Assembly (NCBI RefSeq): GCF_020731415.2
Contig: NZ_CP088273.1
Coordinates: 1,679,001 to 1,743,000, forward strand
Source: Phyllobacterium sp. T1293
GTDB lineage: Bacteria > Pseudomonadota > Alphaproteobacteria > Rhizobiales > Rhizobiaceae
Reading direction: 5' to 3'
Length of the DNA: 64,000 nucleotides
In this document: positions 1 through 7,230 of the stretch, piece after piece
Position numbering within the stretch: position 1 is the stretch's first letter
How the letters are laid out: every line of letters starts with the position of its first letter
Program-made: the position numbers and the translations under genes
Notes under the pieces: generated by a model
Database searches by the model: none
Seen by the model: the letters and a program-made list of their open reading frames with translations, nothing else
Told to the model about the DNA's origin: nothing

Positions 1-334
1 CATGGGGCAGATTGCGCCAGTTAATGCCAATCAGGCACACCGCAATGAAGAACGCCGGGATCAGATACCACTGGGACAGACCGATATCCGTCAGCAGCCG
101 CATGGAACTCAATGGCCCCTCATGGGAAGACAACTCGCGTGAGAGGAGTTCATCGAAGGGATGCAACAGGAGAATGAAGAAAAATATCAGCACCGCCGCC
201 ATCGACATGCCACCGGTCCATACGGCAGGTGTGTTCGGATGGGCAGGCGCTCGCATGCGTCGCAAAAAATTGACGATCGACCGGCCCGCGCGTCTTATGC
301 CTGACAGGGATTGTGAATTGGCGGCATCCGTCAT
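1..334 (-). CDS. PAP2-like membrane phosphatase, N-terminal part (cut by window edge)
   Basis: The first 111 codons of a minus-strand gene that runs off the left edge. It starts at an ATG at 334 with a GGAG ribosome site just upstream. Two hydrophobic segments are visible, around residues 44-58 and 92-107. The stretch with LTDIGLSQWYLIPAFF resembles the region before the catalytic motifs of PAP2-family lipid phosphatases, which often reads TDFGxSxWYL. The catalytic KX6RP and SGH motifs lie outside the window, so the family is inferred from this resemblance and from the membrane topology. It is divergent from the cystathionine lyase gene, with a spacer of about 140 bases. Confidence 0.55.
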   Translation of the reverse strand, partial: MTDAANSQSLSGIRRAGRSIVNFLRRMRAPAHPNTPAVWTGGMSMAAVLIFFFILLLHPFDELLSRELSSHEGPLSSMRLLTDIGLSQWYLIPAFFIAVCLIGINWRNLPH

Positions 335-474
335 TGTTTCTCCAATTGCCTGAACCTAAACAGGCTAACTGTTCCTCATCTGGCATTACTCGACTGTTGC
401 AACGGGAACGTCGTGGCATTATCGACTTCTCGCAACACTTACAATTGTCATGCATCGCAATGCGGAGAATATCC

Positions 475-1653
475 ATGGGCAAAGAGTCTGATAAGATGGC
501 AAAATTCGGGATCAACACACGTCTGGCCCATGGCGGCTATGATCCCCGTGATTATCACGGTTTTGTCAATCCGCCGGTTGTTCACGCTTCGACCGTTCTT
601 TTCCCTGATGCGGAAACCATGGCGAGCCATAAGCAGAGATATGGTTATGCAACGCATGGCACGCCCACAACCGATGCGCTGTGTCAGGCAATTGACGAAT
701 TGGAAGGCTCATTCGGCACCCTGCTCGTCCCATCAGGCCTTGCAGCCGTGACCATCCCGCTTCTCGCGTTCCTGTCACCCGGTGATCATTTGCTGATGGT
801 CGACAGCGTCTACGGCAATACGCGCTATTTCTGCAATACGATGCTGAAACGCCTGGGTATCGAGGTCGAGTATTATGACCCGCTTGTTGGCGCAGACATT
901 GAAAAGCTCATCCGCCCCAATACAAAAGTTGTCTTCACTGAATCGCCGGGCTCCAACACATTTGAAATTCAGGACATTCCCGCGATTGTTGAGAAAGCGC
1001 ATGCGGCAGGCGCCATTGTCATGATGGACAACACCTGGGCGACACCGCTTTATCTGAAGCCGCTGGATTTTGGCGTCGATATCTCCATCCACGCGGCAAC
1101 AAAATATCCGTCAGGCCATTCGGACATTCTCATGGGCACGATCTCAGCCAATGAAAAATGCTTCAAGCGGCTTGATGACGCCTATACGGCCATCGGCCTA
1201 TGCGTTGCTGGCGATGATGCTTATGATGTTTTGCGCGGCTTGCGTACAATGAAGCTGCGTCTGGATCAGCATGGCAAAAATGCGCTTGAAATTGCCCGCT
1301 GGCTAGAAACGCAGCCCGGTGTCATCGAAGTCTTGCACCCGGCTCTTGAGAGCCATGCCGGGCACGCCCTGTGGAAACGGGATTTTTCCGGTGCTGCGGG
1401 CGTCTTCTCCATCGTTATCAAGGGCGAAACAAAACAGGCCAGAGCCTTTCTCAACGCGCTTGATATTTTTGCGCTCGGCTATTCGTGGGGCGGCTATGCA
1501 AGCCTTGCGCTTCAGGTCAATCTTTCGGACCGGGTTCTGACTGGCAAGAAATATGCGGGAGCGCTTATCCGCCTGCAGATCGGTCTCGAAGATACAAAAG
1601 ATCTCATCGCTGATCTCGAAAAAGCCCTCGCGACAGCCAAAGCGGCGCAATAA
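475..1653 (+). CDS. metC: cystathionine beta-lyase (PLP-dependent)
   Basis: A 392-residue Cys/Met-metabolism PLP enzyme that cleaves cystathionine to homocysteine, pyruvate and ammonia in methionine synthesis in the cytosol. Family landmarks are present: YGYATHGTPTTDAL near the N-terminus, PSGLAAVT in the cofactor-binding region, the aspartate of MMDNTWATPLY and the Schiff-base lysine in HAATKYPSGHSD. A late GYSWGGYASL motif is typical of rhizobial MetC proteins. The frame is open further upstream, but the ATG at 475 has GGAGA seven bases before it. A second in-frame ATG at 496 is also possible. No SAM riboswitch was recognised in the leader. It stands alone. Other gamma-family enzymes such as methionine gamma-lyase cannot be fully excluded. 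Confidence 0.88.
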   Translation: MGKESDKMAKFGINTRLAHGGYDPRDYHGFVNPPVVHASTVLFPDAETMASHKQRYGYATHGTPTTDALCQAIDELEGSFGTLLVPSGLAAVTIPLLAFLSPGDHLLMVDSVYGNTRYFCNTMLKRLGIEVEYYDPLVGADIEKLIRPNTKVVFTESPGSNTFEIQDIPAIVEKAHAAGAIVMMDNTWATPLYLKPLDFGVDISIHAATKYPSGHSDILMGTISANEKCFKRLDDAYTAIGLCVAGDDAYDVLRGLRTMKLRLDQHGKNALEIARWLETQPGVIEVLHPALESHAGHALWKRDFSGAAGVFSIVIKGETKQARAFLNALDIFALGYSWGGYASLALQVNLSDRVLTGKKYAGALIRLQIGLEDTKDLIADLEKALATAKAAQ

Positions 1654-1706
1654 CAATAAACAGAAGGTGATTTCGCGTTTGGGATCGTTCTTGCTATGAC
1701 AAAGCC

Positions 1707-2072
1707 ATGAGCAGGCTTGCCATTCTTCTGACCTTCCTCACGGCGTTTTCCGTCGGTTGGGTGCCCGTATTTGCGGCGCCTGCCCGGCTGGCAACGGAAA
1801 TGACGGCACAGGTTACAGACCAAAAGCCAATGGCAGGTCATGCCCACGCCTGCGCCGGTGAACAAAAACACTGCATGGGCATGGCCAAAGTTCCCCATCC
1901 CGCCCTTTGTTCCGCCTGTATCGCCATTCCTGCTATCGCACTCATCACCATTACGACGCCATCCACACGAATGGTGGTTCCGCATGGGACGGAGTTGCCG
2001 CTTGTGGCACAGGCCAGCGCGCCCCTGTCACCCCCTCCCAAACCAAAATTGATCGCTTCCATTTCCATTTAA
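1707..2072 (+). CDS. small secreted Cys/His-rich protein, possibly metal-related
   Basis: A 121-residue protein with a signal peptide ending near VFAAPA. A short His/Cys/Met-rich stretch (GHAHACAGEQKHCMGMAK) follows, then a second hydrophobic segment with CSACIAIPAIALI and a proline-rich tail. The layout resembles small periplasmic or membrane proteins found beside copper-handling genes (DUF2946/CopL-like), but no exact family is recognised. The gene sits 61 bases upstream of a DUF305 gene in the same direction and may be co-transcribed with it. The ribosome site is weak. Metal binding is inferred from composition only. Confidence 0.6.
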   Translation: MSRLAILLTFLTAFSVGWVPVFAAPARLATEMTAQVTDQKPMAGHAHACAGEQKHCMGMAKVPHPALCSACIAIPAIALITITTPSTRMVVPHGTELPLVAQASAPLSPPPKPKLIASISI

Positions 2073-2133
2073 CGCAGAGGCGAACGGGTCATAGCCTGTG
2101 CTTGTCTGTCTGACCCAAGGAAAGATCAATCCA

Positions 2134-2514
2134 ATGAAAATGACTACTTTCTCCGCTGCCATCCTCGCTGGGCTTCTGGCTATTGCCTCCCCTGCATTGG
2201 CACAGGACCACAAGATGATGAAACACGATGCCATGACCATGCAGCCAACCGGCGATCAGGGCCCATCATCGAAGGCCTTTGCAGAAGCAAATGCCAAAAT
2301 GCACAAGGACATGACCATCAAGTTCACCGGCGAAGCCGACAAGGATTTCGTCCGCGGCATGATTGCCCACCATCAGGGCGCTATCGACATGGCCAAGGTG
2401 GAGTTGAAATACGGCAAGGATGAAGAAATCCGCAAGCTGGCAACAGATATCATTGCCGCGCAGGAAGGCGAGATCAAGCAGATGAATGCGTGGCTCGCCA
2501 AGCACGGCAACTAA
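2134..2514 (+). CDS. DUF305 family periplasmic protein
   Basis: A 126-residue protein with a clear signal peptide (residues 1-22, ending SPALAQ), then a Met/His-rich linker and one DUF305 domain. The domain carries the family hallmark DFVRGMIAHHQGAIDMAKVEL and the C-terminal IIAAQEGEIKQMNAWL. DUF305 proteins have a ferritin-like helical fold and are often found beside copper-resistance genes. Their exact role is unsettled. The ATG at 2134 was chosen because AAGGAAAG lies about ten bases upstream and the signal peptide begins there. A strong terminator follows. Confidence 0.85.
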   Translation: MKMTTFSAAILAGLLAIASPALAQDHKMMKHDAMTMQPTGDQGPSSKAFAEANAKMHKDMTIKFTGEADKDFVRGMIAHHQGAIDMAKVELKYGKDEEIRKLATDIIAAQEGEIKQMNAWLAKHGN

Positions 2515-2528
2515 CCGTCAAATAAATT

Positions 2529-2552
2529 ACCCGCCGGGTCAGTCCGGCGGGT
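2529..2552 (+). terminator. intrinsic terminator after DUF305 gene
   Basis: A perfect 9-base-pair GC-rich stem (2529-2537 with 2544-2552) with a six-base loop, 15 bases after the DUF305 stop. Only a short T-stretch follows. It lies between convergent genes and could act in both directions. Confidence 0.75.
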
Positions 2553-2575
2553 AGTTTAAAAGCTTCCAATAATTC

Positions 2576-2926
2576 TCAGGAGGCGTTGTGATGCTGCATC
2601 TCGAAGGAGGCAGCGCGTTTTTGCATGCTGAGTTCCCATAGGCTATGGGCGGCATCGGCATAGGTTGATGTGCCAGCTCTGAATTCGGCTGAGCGCAATG
2701 GCAGCAAATCTTCCACGACGGCCAATGTTCTGGCTGGAAGAATATCCGTACAGGTCCAAAGACGCCGGAACACGGCGCTGATTACAACCTGCCTGTCATT
2801 GACCTCAATCTGAGGCTCATCACTCCCGAGCTCCCAGTCCTCCAAAGCATCAATGGCGTCCTGAAAGGCACTATGCAATATGAAGGGCGCATGGCCCTCG
2901 TGAAGTGGGTGCAGCAAACCAGGCAT
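2576..2926 (-). CDS. hypothetical protein, 116 residues
   Basis: An unrecognised soluble protein with no signal peptide or membrane segment. It starts MPGLLHPL at 2926, chosen because GAGGAG precedes it at good spacing; the frame is open nine codons further. The middle (EPQIEVNDRQVVISAVFRRLWTC) is predicted to form beta strands and the C-terminal part is helical. It is convergent with the DUF305 gene. The good ribosome site and normal codon use suggest a real gene, but its function is unknown. Confidence 0.5.
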   Translation of the reverse strand: MPGLLHPLHEGHAPFILHSAFQDAIDALEDWELGSDEPQIEVNDRQVVISAVFRRLWTCTDILPARTLAVVEDLLPLRSAEFRAGTSTYADAAHSLWELSMQKRAASFEMQHHNAS

Positions 2927-3305
2927 TCCTGTCTCCTCACTCTTGTGTTGCACTGCCGGGGGCTCCCGGAAACAGAATCATAAGGGCGAGTAGGCTCGAT
3001 CAGCAAGACAAAACTTTAATACAAGACCGATTAACTCGACATTTCTGATTAAATCGAGTTTTCACTACAGTTTTAAGTATCAATCTTGATATCTTTATTA
3101 TGAAAAACCCTGCAAACTATTGATAGTATTTATTTATGATTCAAACGGTTTAAAGTCTGGCTGGAAACGTTCGCCGTTCCCCTGCCTCTGGCGCGACCAC
3201 AGGCGTTGCGACAGTTCGGCAACAACAGATTCGAGCTGACATCTTGCCAAAACCGCGTCATTGGCCCATTCATGTCCCGCTATTCGTGATCGAGGATATT
3301 GGCAC
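2927..3305. other. intergenic region without a supported gene
   Basis: An AT-rich spacer of 379 bases between a minus-strand and a plus-strand gene, so it must hold both promoters. A 7-base inverted repeat (AACTCGA at 3033-3039 with TCGAGTT at 3054-3060) could be an operator. No coding frame with convincing composition was found. Confidence 0.4.
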
Positions 3306-3632
3306 ATGACGACAAAACACCTTCCGGTGATTATTCTTGCGGTACTGCTTGCCGGTTGTGGCAACATACAGGGGCAGCTTGACCGCGAAAAGATTTCGTC
3401 GTTGCACTATGACACGACCGAGTGCCCTGCCCTGATTTCCCAGAAGAATGCGGCAATGGCACAGATTAACCAGTTGACCAATGGCAAGGGTTATCAGGAC
3501 CCTGATGTCATCACCGGTTTTGGGCCAATTCTCCCGGATTATCGCACAGCCAACCAGAAGAAGGCCGGTGCGCTGCAAGGTCAGGTTGATTCCATGACCC
3601 GTTCAATCGCCAGAAGAAAATGCGCCGGCTGA
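3306..3632 (+). CDS. small lipoprotein
   Basis: A 108-residue protein beginning MTTKHLPVIILAVLLAGC: a lipoprotein signal peptide with lipobox LAGC, so the mature N-terminus should be a lipid-modified cysteine. The mature part is hydrophilic, with a predicted helix and a pair of further cysteines (ECPAL and RKCAG). Similar small lipoproteins occur widely in rhizobia with no known role. The ATG at 3306 directly starts the signal peptide, with GAGGAT upstream. It is followed by a perfect terminator. Confidence 0.72.
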   Translation: MTTKHLPVIILAVLLAGCGNIQGQLDREKISSLHYDTTECPALISQKNAAMAQINQLTNGKGYQDPDVITGFGPILPDYRTANQKKAGALQGQVDSMTRSIARRKCAG

Positions 3633-3657
3633 AGGCACGGCGCTGCTCCGTTTATAA

Positions 3658-3681
3658 AAATGGCCCCTTGCGGGGCCATTT
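3658..3681 (+). terminator. intrinsic terminator, probably bidirectional
   Basis: A perfect 10-base-pair stem (3658-3667 with 3672-3681) with a four-base loop. A-rich sequence precedes it and T-rich sequence follows, between the lipoprotein gene and the convergent glycine-rich gene. Confidence 0.85.
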
Positions 3682-3700
3682 CTGTCTTATCCGTTTGACC

Positions 3701-4504
3701 TCATGTGCCGCGAAGCATCTTGCATAGCGCAACGAGAGAACTGTCGTAGCTCATCGAATTGGATGAAATCTCAGCACAACGGATTCTCAACTTCATACGG
3801 TCCTGTGCAGTAAGGCCTGCCAACCTCGCTGAAATGACACTGGATTTCACACCAGTGCCTGGTTTGATACCACCGCCGGGCGTTGTGCCTCCACCAATAA
3901 TTCCACCACCGGGATTAGTTCCTCCAGGATTTGTACCACCCGGATTCGTACCACCGGGATTTGTGCCGCCTGGCTTAGTTCCGCCGCCAATACCAACGCC
4001 GACACCGACGCCGATACCGCCAGTTCCACCAACATTGGCACCCACACCTGCCCCAATACCGTTCGAACCGATACCAGCACCCAGACCTGCGGATACACCG
4101 TTGGTACCACCAACATTGGCACCTGCTCCAGCGCCGATGCCTGTTGATGCAACGCTTGCACCAGCACCGGCCGTCACACCATTGGCACCGCCCACATTCG
4201 CGCCAACGCCCGCCTTGACGCCGTTACCAACTTGCGCGCCTGCACCGGCATTAATGCCATTTGCACCACCAACCGAAGCTCCTGCTCCTGCTGCAATACC
4301 TTTTGATCCACCTATGGATGCATCCGCGCCCGCCTTGATGCCACCGATGTTAGCACCAACGCCAACACCAAGACCGCCATTCTGCGAGCCTCCCACCGAA
4401 ACACCGCCTACTGATAATCCTCCGGCGAGGGCTGACGTGGAAATAACTGCAAGTATTAAGGAGCTAGCGACGATGCAGCTCGTCTTTTTATAAAATTTAC
4501 TCAT
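3701..4504 (-). CDS. exported glycine-rich repeat protein
   Basis: A 267-residue protein with a signal peptide ending STSALAG near residue 28. Residues 28-175 consist of imperfect repeats around GAGAxVGGxNGVxAG, 17-19 residues long. Residues 177-200 hold tandem TNPGG units, followed by a Gly/Thr/Pro linker. The last 45 residues are not repetitive and contain two cysteines (243 and 261) that could form a disulphide. The start at 4504 has GGGAGG eight bases upstream. The repeats suggest an extended or beta-helical surface or matrix protein, but no family is recognised. The opposite strand is also open for 244 codons as a proline-rich frame, a by-product of the repeats. The flanking DNA is AT-rich. 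Confidence 0.75.
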   Translation of the reverse strand: MSKFYKKTSCIVASSLILAVISTSALAGGLSVGGVSVGGSQNGGLGVGVGANIGGIKAGADASIGGSKGIAAGAGASVGGANGINAGAGAQVGNGVKAGVGANVGGANGVTAGAGASVASTGIGAGAGANVGGTNGVSAGLGAGIGSNGIGAGVGANVGGTGGIGVGVGVGIGGGTKPGGTNPGGTNPGGTNPGGTNPGGGIIGGGTTPGGGIKPGTGVKSSVISARLAGLTAQDRMKLRIRCAEISSNSMSYDSSLVALCKMLRGT

Positions 4505-5276
4505 TACAACCTCCCTACCCATTTTCTTATGTTGTCCAAGCATTAAAACTGAAGCTTAGAATATTTATATATGCATTATTATTTGATATTTTTCAATATA
4601 ATTATTATAACTGTAGTTTACATTTTGTATTTTCAATTTTCTTTTAAATAAAAATCAAACAAAAACCCTTAGCTGCCGAATGCAGATTGCAACAATAAAC
4701 AAAATTTCGTACTTATATCGACAATAGATACTTATGTTATTGCGATCACCTCCTGAATCCGACGCACACCAGAGACTGGCAGTCGCCTTCAGGAAACAGG
4801 TACGAGTTTTTTATTTTCTTAGTTTCATTTATATGGAATTTTCTATTCAAAGCTTTGTTTAACGATAAAACCAATTACGTACATAAAATCGCCGAAAATT
4901 ATATTTGCTTTGAAGACGCGTTACTGCAGCTATATCTTTATATTTCCAGCGGAAGACTTGACCAACAATAACGTCGAACCAGTGCGGTGACGAGGGTGTT
5001 CGCAAAATAGCTTGCTAGGCTCTTTCTGGTCATCACCGGTAAAGAGTAACGATTGCTTGATCTATAACAAAGCAGAACCAGCAATAGTTATGCACACTAC
5101 ATTTGAAATTCTATTTTTAATAAAATCTTCAAGACAATGTAACCAGAGATTAAGCAAGAAGACTGGTGACTATTTGCTAACCAGTTTCTTTAAGTCAGCC
5201 GCAATTGTTGAAAGCCTAAGTTCACGACGGTTCAACGAAACCGCGTCAAACACAACGCTTCAACAGGGATATAAAC
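4505..5276. other. long AT-rich intergenic region upstream of pilin genes
   Basis: 772 bases between the divergent glycine-rich gene and the first Flp pilin. The DNA is clearly more AT-rich than the flanking genes. An open frame at 5012-5311 runs into the pilin gene out of frame, lacks codon bias and is not supported. The region should hold promoters for both flanking genes. No further element was recognised. Confidence 0.5.
5229..5269 (+). repeat. duplicated pilin leader, copy 1
   Basis: About 40 bases directly before the first pilin gene are repeated with few changes at 5519-5557 before the second pilin gene. The tandem duplication therefore took the 5' untranslated leader along with the coding sequence. 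Confidence 0.8.
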
Positions 5277-5456
5277 ATGACAACTCTTTTCACACGTTTT
5301 CTCAAGGATGAGTCCGGCGCAACAGCGATCGAATACGGTCTGATTGCTGCTCTCATCTCCGTCGGTATCATTGCTGGTGCTACTTCGCTCGGTTCCGGCC
5401 TTGGAACACTGTTTACCAACCTCGGCACCAAGCTCAAGGGCGTAACCGTCCAGTAA
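5277..5456 (+). CDS. Flp/Fap-type pilin, copy 1
   Basis: A 59-residue type IVb (Flp) prepilin: a short leader MTTLFTRFLKDESG, the prepilin peptidase site G/ATAIEY with the conserved Glu-Tyr of Flp pilins, and one hydrophobic helix (about residues 20-45) that anchors the subunit and packs the fibre. Flp pili, assembled by Tad/Cpa proteins, mediate surface attachment. No tad/cpa gene lies in this window. A near-identical copy follows 109 bases downstream. It ends with its own terminator. Confidence 0.9.
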   Translation: MTTLFTRFLKDESGATAIEYGLIAALISVGIIAGATSLGSGLGTLFTNLGTKLKGVTVQ

Positions 5457-5466
5457 GCAGGCGCCT

Positions 5467-5493
5467 GGGACTGCCTTTCAACGAGGCAGTCCC
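5467..5493 (+). terminator. terminator after pilin copy 1
   Basis: A perfect 10-base-pair stem (5467-5476 with 5484-5493) with a seven-base loop and a short T-containing tail. It separates the two pilin genes, so each may have its own transcript or be read through partially. Confidence 0.75.
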
Positions 5494-5518
5494 GTTCCTA
5501 TTGAGCATTGTTCTCAAC

Positions 5519-5557
5519 GGTTCAACAACCATGTCAAACGCAACGCTTCAACAGAGA
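5519..5557 (+). repeat. duplicated pilin leader, copy 2
   Basis: Second copy of the leader found at 5229-5269, placed at almost the same distance before the second pilin start codon. It differs by a few substitutions and a two-base length change. Confidence 0.8.
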
Positions 5558-5565
5558 AACAAATT

Positions 5566-5745
5566 ATGACAACTCTTCTCGCACGCTTTCTCAAGGATGA
5601 GTCCGGCGCAACCGCGATCGAATACGGTCTGATTGCTGCCCTGATTTCTGTTGGCATCATTGCAGGCGCTACTTCGCTCGGCTCCGGCCTTGGAACACTG
5701 TTTACCAACCTTGGCACCAAGTTCAATGGCGTAAAGGTTGAATAA
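5566..5745 (+). CDS. Flp/Fap-type pilin, copy 2
   Basis: A 59-residue Flp prepilin that matches copy 1 except at six positions, two in the leader and four near the C-terminus (KFNGVKVE against KLKGVTVQ). The peptidase site G/ATAIEY and the hydrophobic helix are identical. The differences at the exposed C-terminal end could give two fibre surfaces. A tandem duplication is the simplest origin. Confidence 0.9.
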   Translation: MTTLLARFLKDESGATAIEYGLIAALISVGIIAGATSLGSGLGTLFTNLGTKFNGVKVE

Positions 5746-5753
5746 ATATTCAC

Positions 5754-5784
5754 CTTGGGCTGCCTGCCAAGTGGGCAGCCCAAG
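5754..5784 (+). terminator. terminator after pilin copy 2
   Basis: An 11-base-pair perfect stem (5754-5764 with 5774-5784) with a nine-base loop, followed within ten bases by a T-rich stretch. Confidence 0.8.
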
Positions 5785-5912
5785 ACAATATTGTTATTTT
5801 TACTCAAGTATATTGTTTACAGATCAATATTTACAATTGATACAAAATCTTGTTTCGTTTGTCCGTTTTAATTCAGAATAACTCTGAACAAAACCGATTG
5901 GGGGACGGCATC

Positions 5913-6398
5913 ATGATCTTTGGTATGACTTATTATACTTTCTTCCACGTACTTATCAGCCTTATCGGCATCATATCGGGACTTGTTGTTCTCACGGGCC
6001 TGTTCAATTCCGATAGGAAGGATGGCTGGACACTGATCTTTCTCGTTACCACAGTTGCAACCAGCCTGACCGGATTTGGATTTCCCTATAGTGGATTTAC
6101 ACCTGCCATTGGCGTCGGGATCATTTCCATCGTCTTTCTCGCCGCCGCGATTGCAGCGCGCTATCCCTACCGCCTTGTGGGCGCAGCGCGCTGGATTTAT
6201 GTTGTGACTGCAATCATCTCACTTTACCTCAACGTGTTCGTGCTGGTCGCCCAATCCTTTCAGAAGATACCACCACTCAACGCACTCGCCCCTACCGGAA
6301 CGGAGCCACCTTTCGCCATTGCTCAAGGGATTGTGTTTGTTCTGTTCATCATTGCCGGATTTGCATCGCTTCGCCGCTTCCATCCGATTATCCGGTAG
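5913..6398 (+). CDS. conserved integral membrane protein, four helices
   Basis: A 161-residue protein with four predicted membrane helices (about residues 8-28, 38-80 as two segments interrupted by a glycine-rich turn, 92-118 and 133-152). It starts at the ATG at 5913 behind GGGGGACG; the frame is open 21 codons further but without a ribosome site. Small four-helix proteins of this kind are common in rhizobia without known function. No catalytic motif is seen. Confidence 0.65.
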   Translation: MIFGMTYYTFFHVLISLIGIISGLVVLTGLFNSDRKDGWTLIFLVTTVATSLTGFGFPYSGFTPAIGVGIISIVFLAAAIAARYPYRLVGAARWIYVVTAIISLYLNVFVLVAQSFQKIPPLNALAPTGTEPPFAIAQGIVFVLFIIAGFASLRRFHPIIR

Positions 6399-6474
6399 TG
6401 CAAAACTCCCCCAAACGCTCGACAGCGGCATAAAGACCGATTAAATCTTGGCCGCAATTTTGGGGGAGTTCTTT

Positions 6475-6843
6475 ATGAAATCGATCTATCTTTCGGCGGC
6501 GTTTTTGCTCGCCATGCAAACCGTGAGCCACGCACAGCCAATCGACAGCTACACCGCAAGGCTTAGTTCAACCGACCATTTCAATTCCAACGGCCAAAGG
6601 CTGGACAGCGCCGCGGCGATTATCCGTCAGGACCGTGCCAATTATTACGTTTATGGCGATCGGGATGCCGAAGATCACGGGGACAGCTTCTTTCGCAGCA
6701 AAGAAAATCGCGCCCGTCTTGAAAGCATGCTCAATCGTGGCAGATTCACGCCGGGAGCCCGGCGTGCCATCATCAATGGCACACCGCTGATTCATGTCGA
6801 CATCTATGAGGATTACATCGAGGTTGAGGTTGAATCCGATTGA
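6475..6843 (+). CDS. small secreted protein
   Basis: A 122-residue protein with a signal peptide ending VSHAQP (about residue 21) and a strong GGGGGAG ribosome site before the ATG at 6475. The mature part is hydrophilic, with no cysteines and an acidic end (DIYEDYIEVEVESD). Its family is not recognised. It sits 76 bases after the four-helix membrane protein in the same direction and may share a transcript. Confidence 0.65.
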   Translation: MKSIYLSAAFLLAMQTVSHAQPIDSYTARLSSTDHFNSNGQRLDSAAAIIRQDRANYYVYGDRDAEDHGDSFFRSKENRARLESMLNRGRFTPGARRAIINGTPLIHVDIYEDYIEVEVESD

Positions 6844-6891
6844 TTGAACGGTAGCCTGACGGCTCCGGCCCCGTCTTGGTGTAAACCAGTA

Positions 6892-6916
6892 CCGGCATCC
6901 AATGTGCGGGTGCCGG
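6892..6916 (+). terminator. putative terminator
   Basis: A 9-base-pair stem with one G-U pair (6892-6900 with 6908-6916), placed about 50 bases after the secreted-protein gene. The T-run is short. Confidence 0.5.
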
Positions 6917-7094
6917 AATGTTGCTTCAAAAAACTGAAATATTAGCTCTCCCGCACCGCTCGGGACAGTGTTATTATAAGCCTGCTGAATTGTTCTCGAA
7001 TTGCCACGCCGGTCGAACGTGAATTGGTCCTCACCCCGATTGCAGGCTCAAATCCGTTGACTGTTGCTTGGCCCGGCCCATGCAGGAGAAGGCA

Positions 7095-7229
7095 ATGGAT
7101 GAGGACGACGACGAGAGAAGAGAGAAAGATGATTATGCGCCCTATATGACTCCAGTCTGGGGCTATCTCTTTGTTTTTATGATCATTATACCTATTGTTC
7201 TCGTTCTCGGCCGCAAGTTTGGCCGATGA
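7095..7229 (+). CDS. acidic single-span microprotein
   Basis: A 44-residue frame with a very strong AGGAGAAGG ribosome site. The N-terminus is highly acidic (MDEDDDERREKDD), followed by YMTPVWGYLFVF and a hydrophobic segment of about 22 residues, ending in a basic tail (GRKFGR). It should be a single-span inner-membrane protein. A similar plan, including the T-P-x-W motif before the membrane segment, appears in the microprotein at 17592-17720. Its stop is only one base from the stop of the convergent lyase gene. Confidence 0.6.
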   Translation: MDEDDDERREKDDYAPYMTPVWGYLFVFMIIIPIVLVLGRKFGR

Positions 7230-7230
7230 G

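Noticed and set aside
313-474. SAM riboswitch upstream of the cystathionine lyase gene
   Set aside because: The leader shows no recognisable SAM-I or SAM-II core by eye.
3759-4493. 244-codon proline-rich open frame on the plus strand
   Set aside because: It is the complement of the glycine-rich repeat gene; GGx repeats read as PP on the other strand. No ribosome site or signal.
5012-5311. 99-codon frame before the pilin gene
   Set aside because: No coding bias, no ribosome site, and it overlaps the pilin start out of frame.
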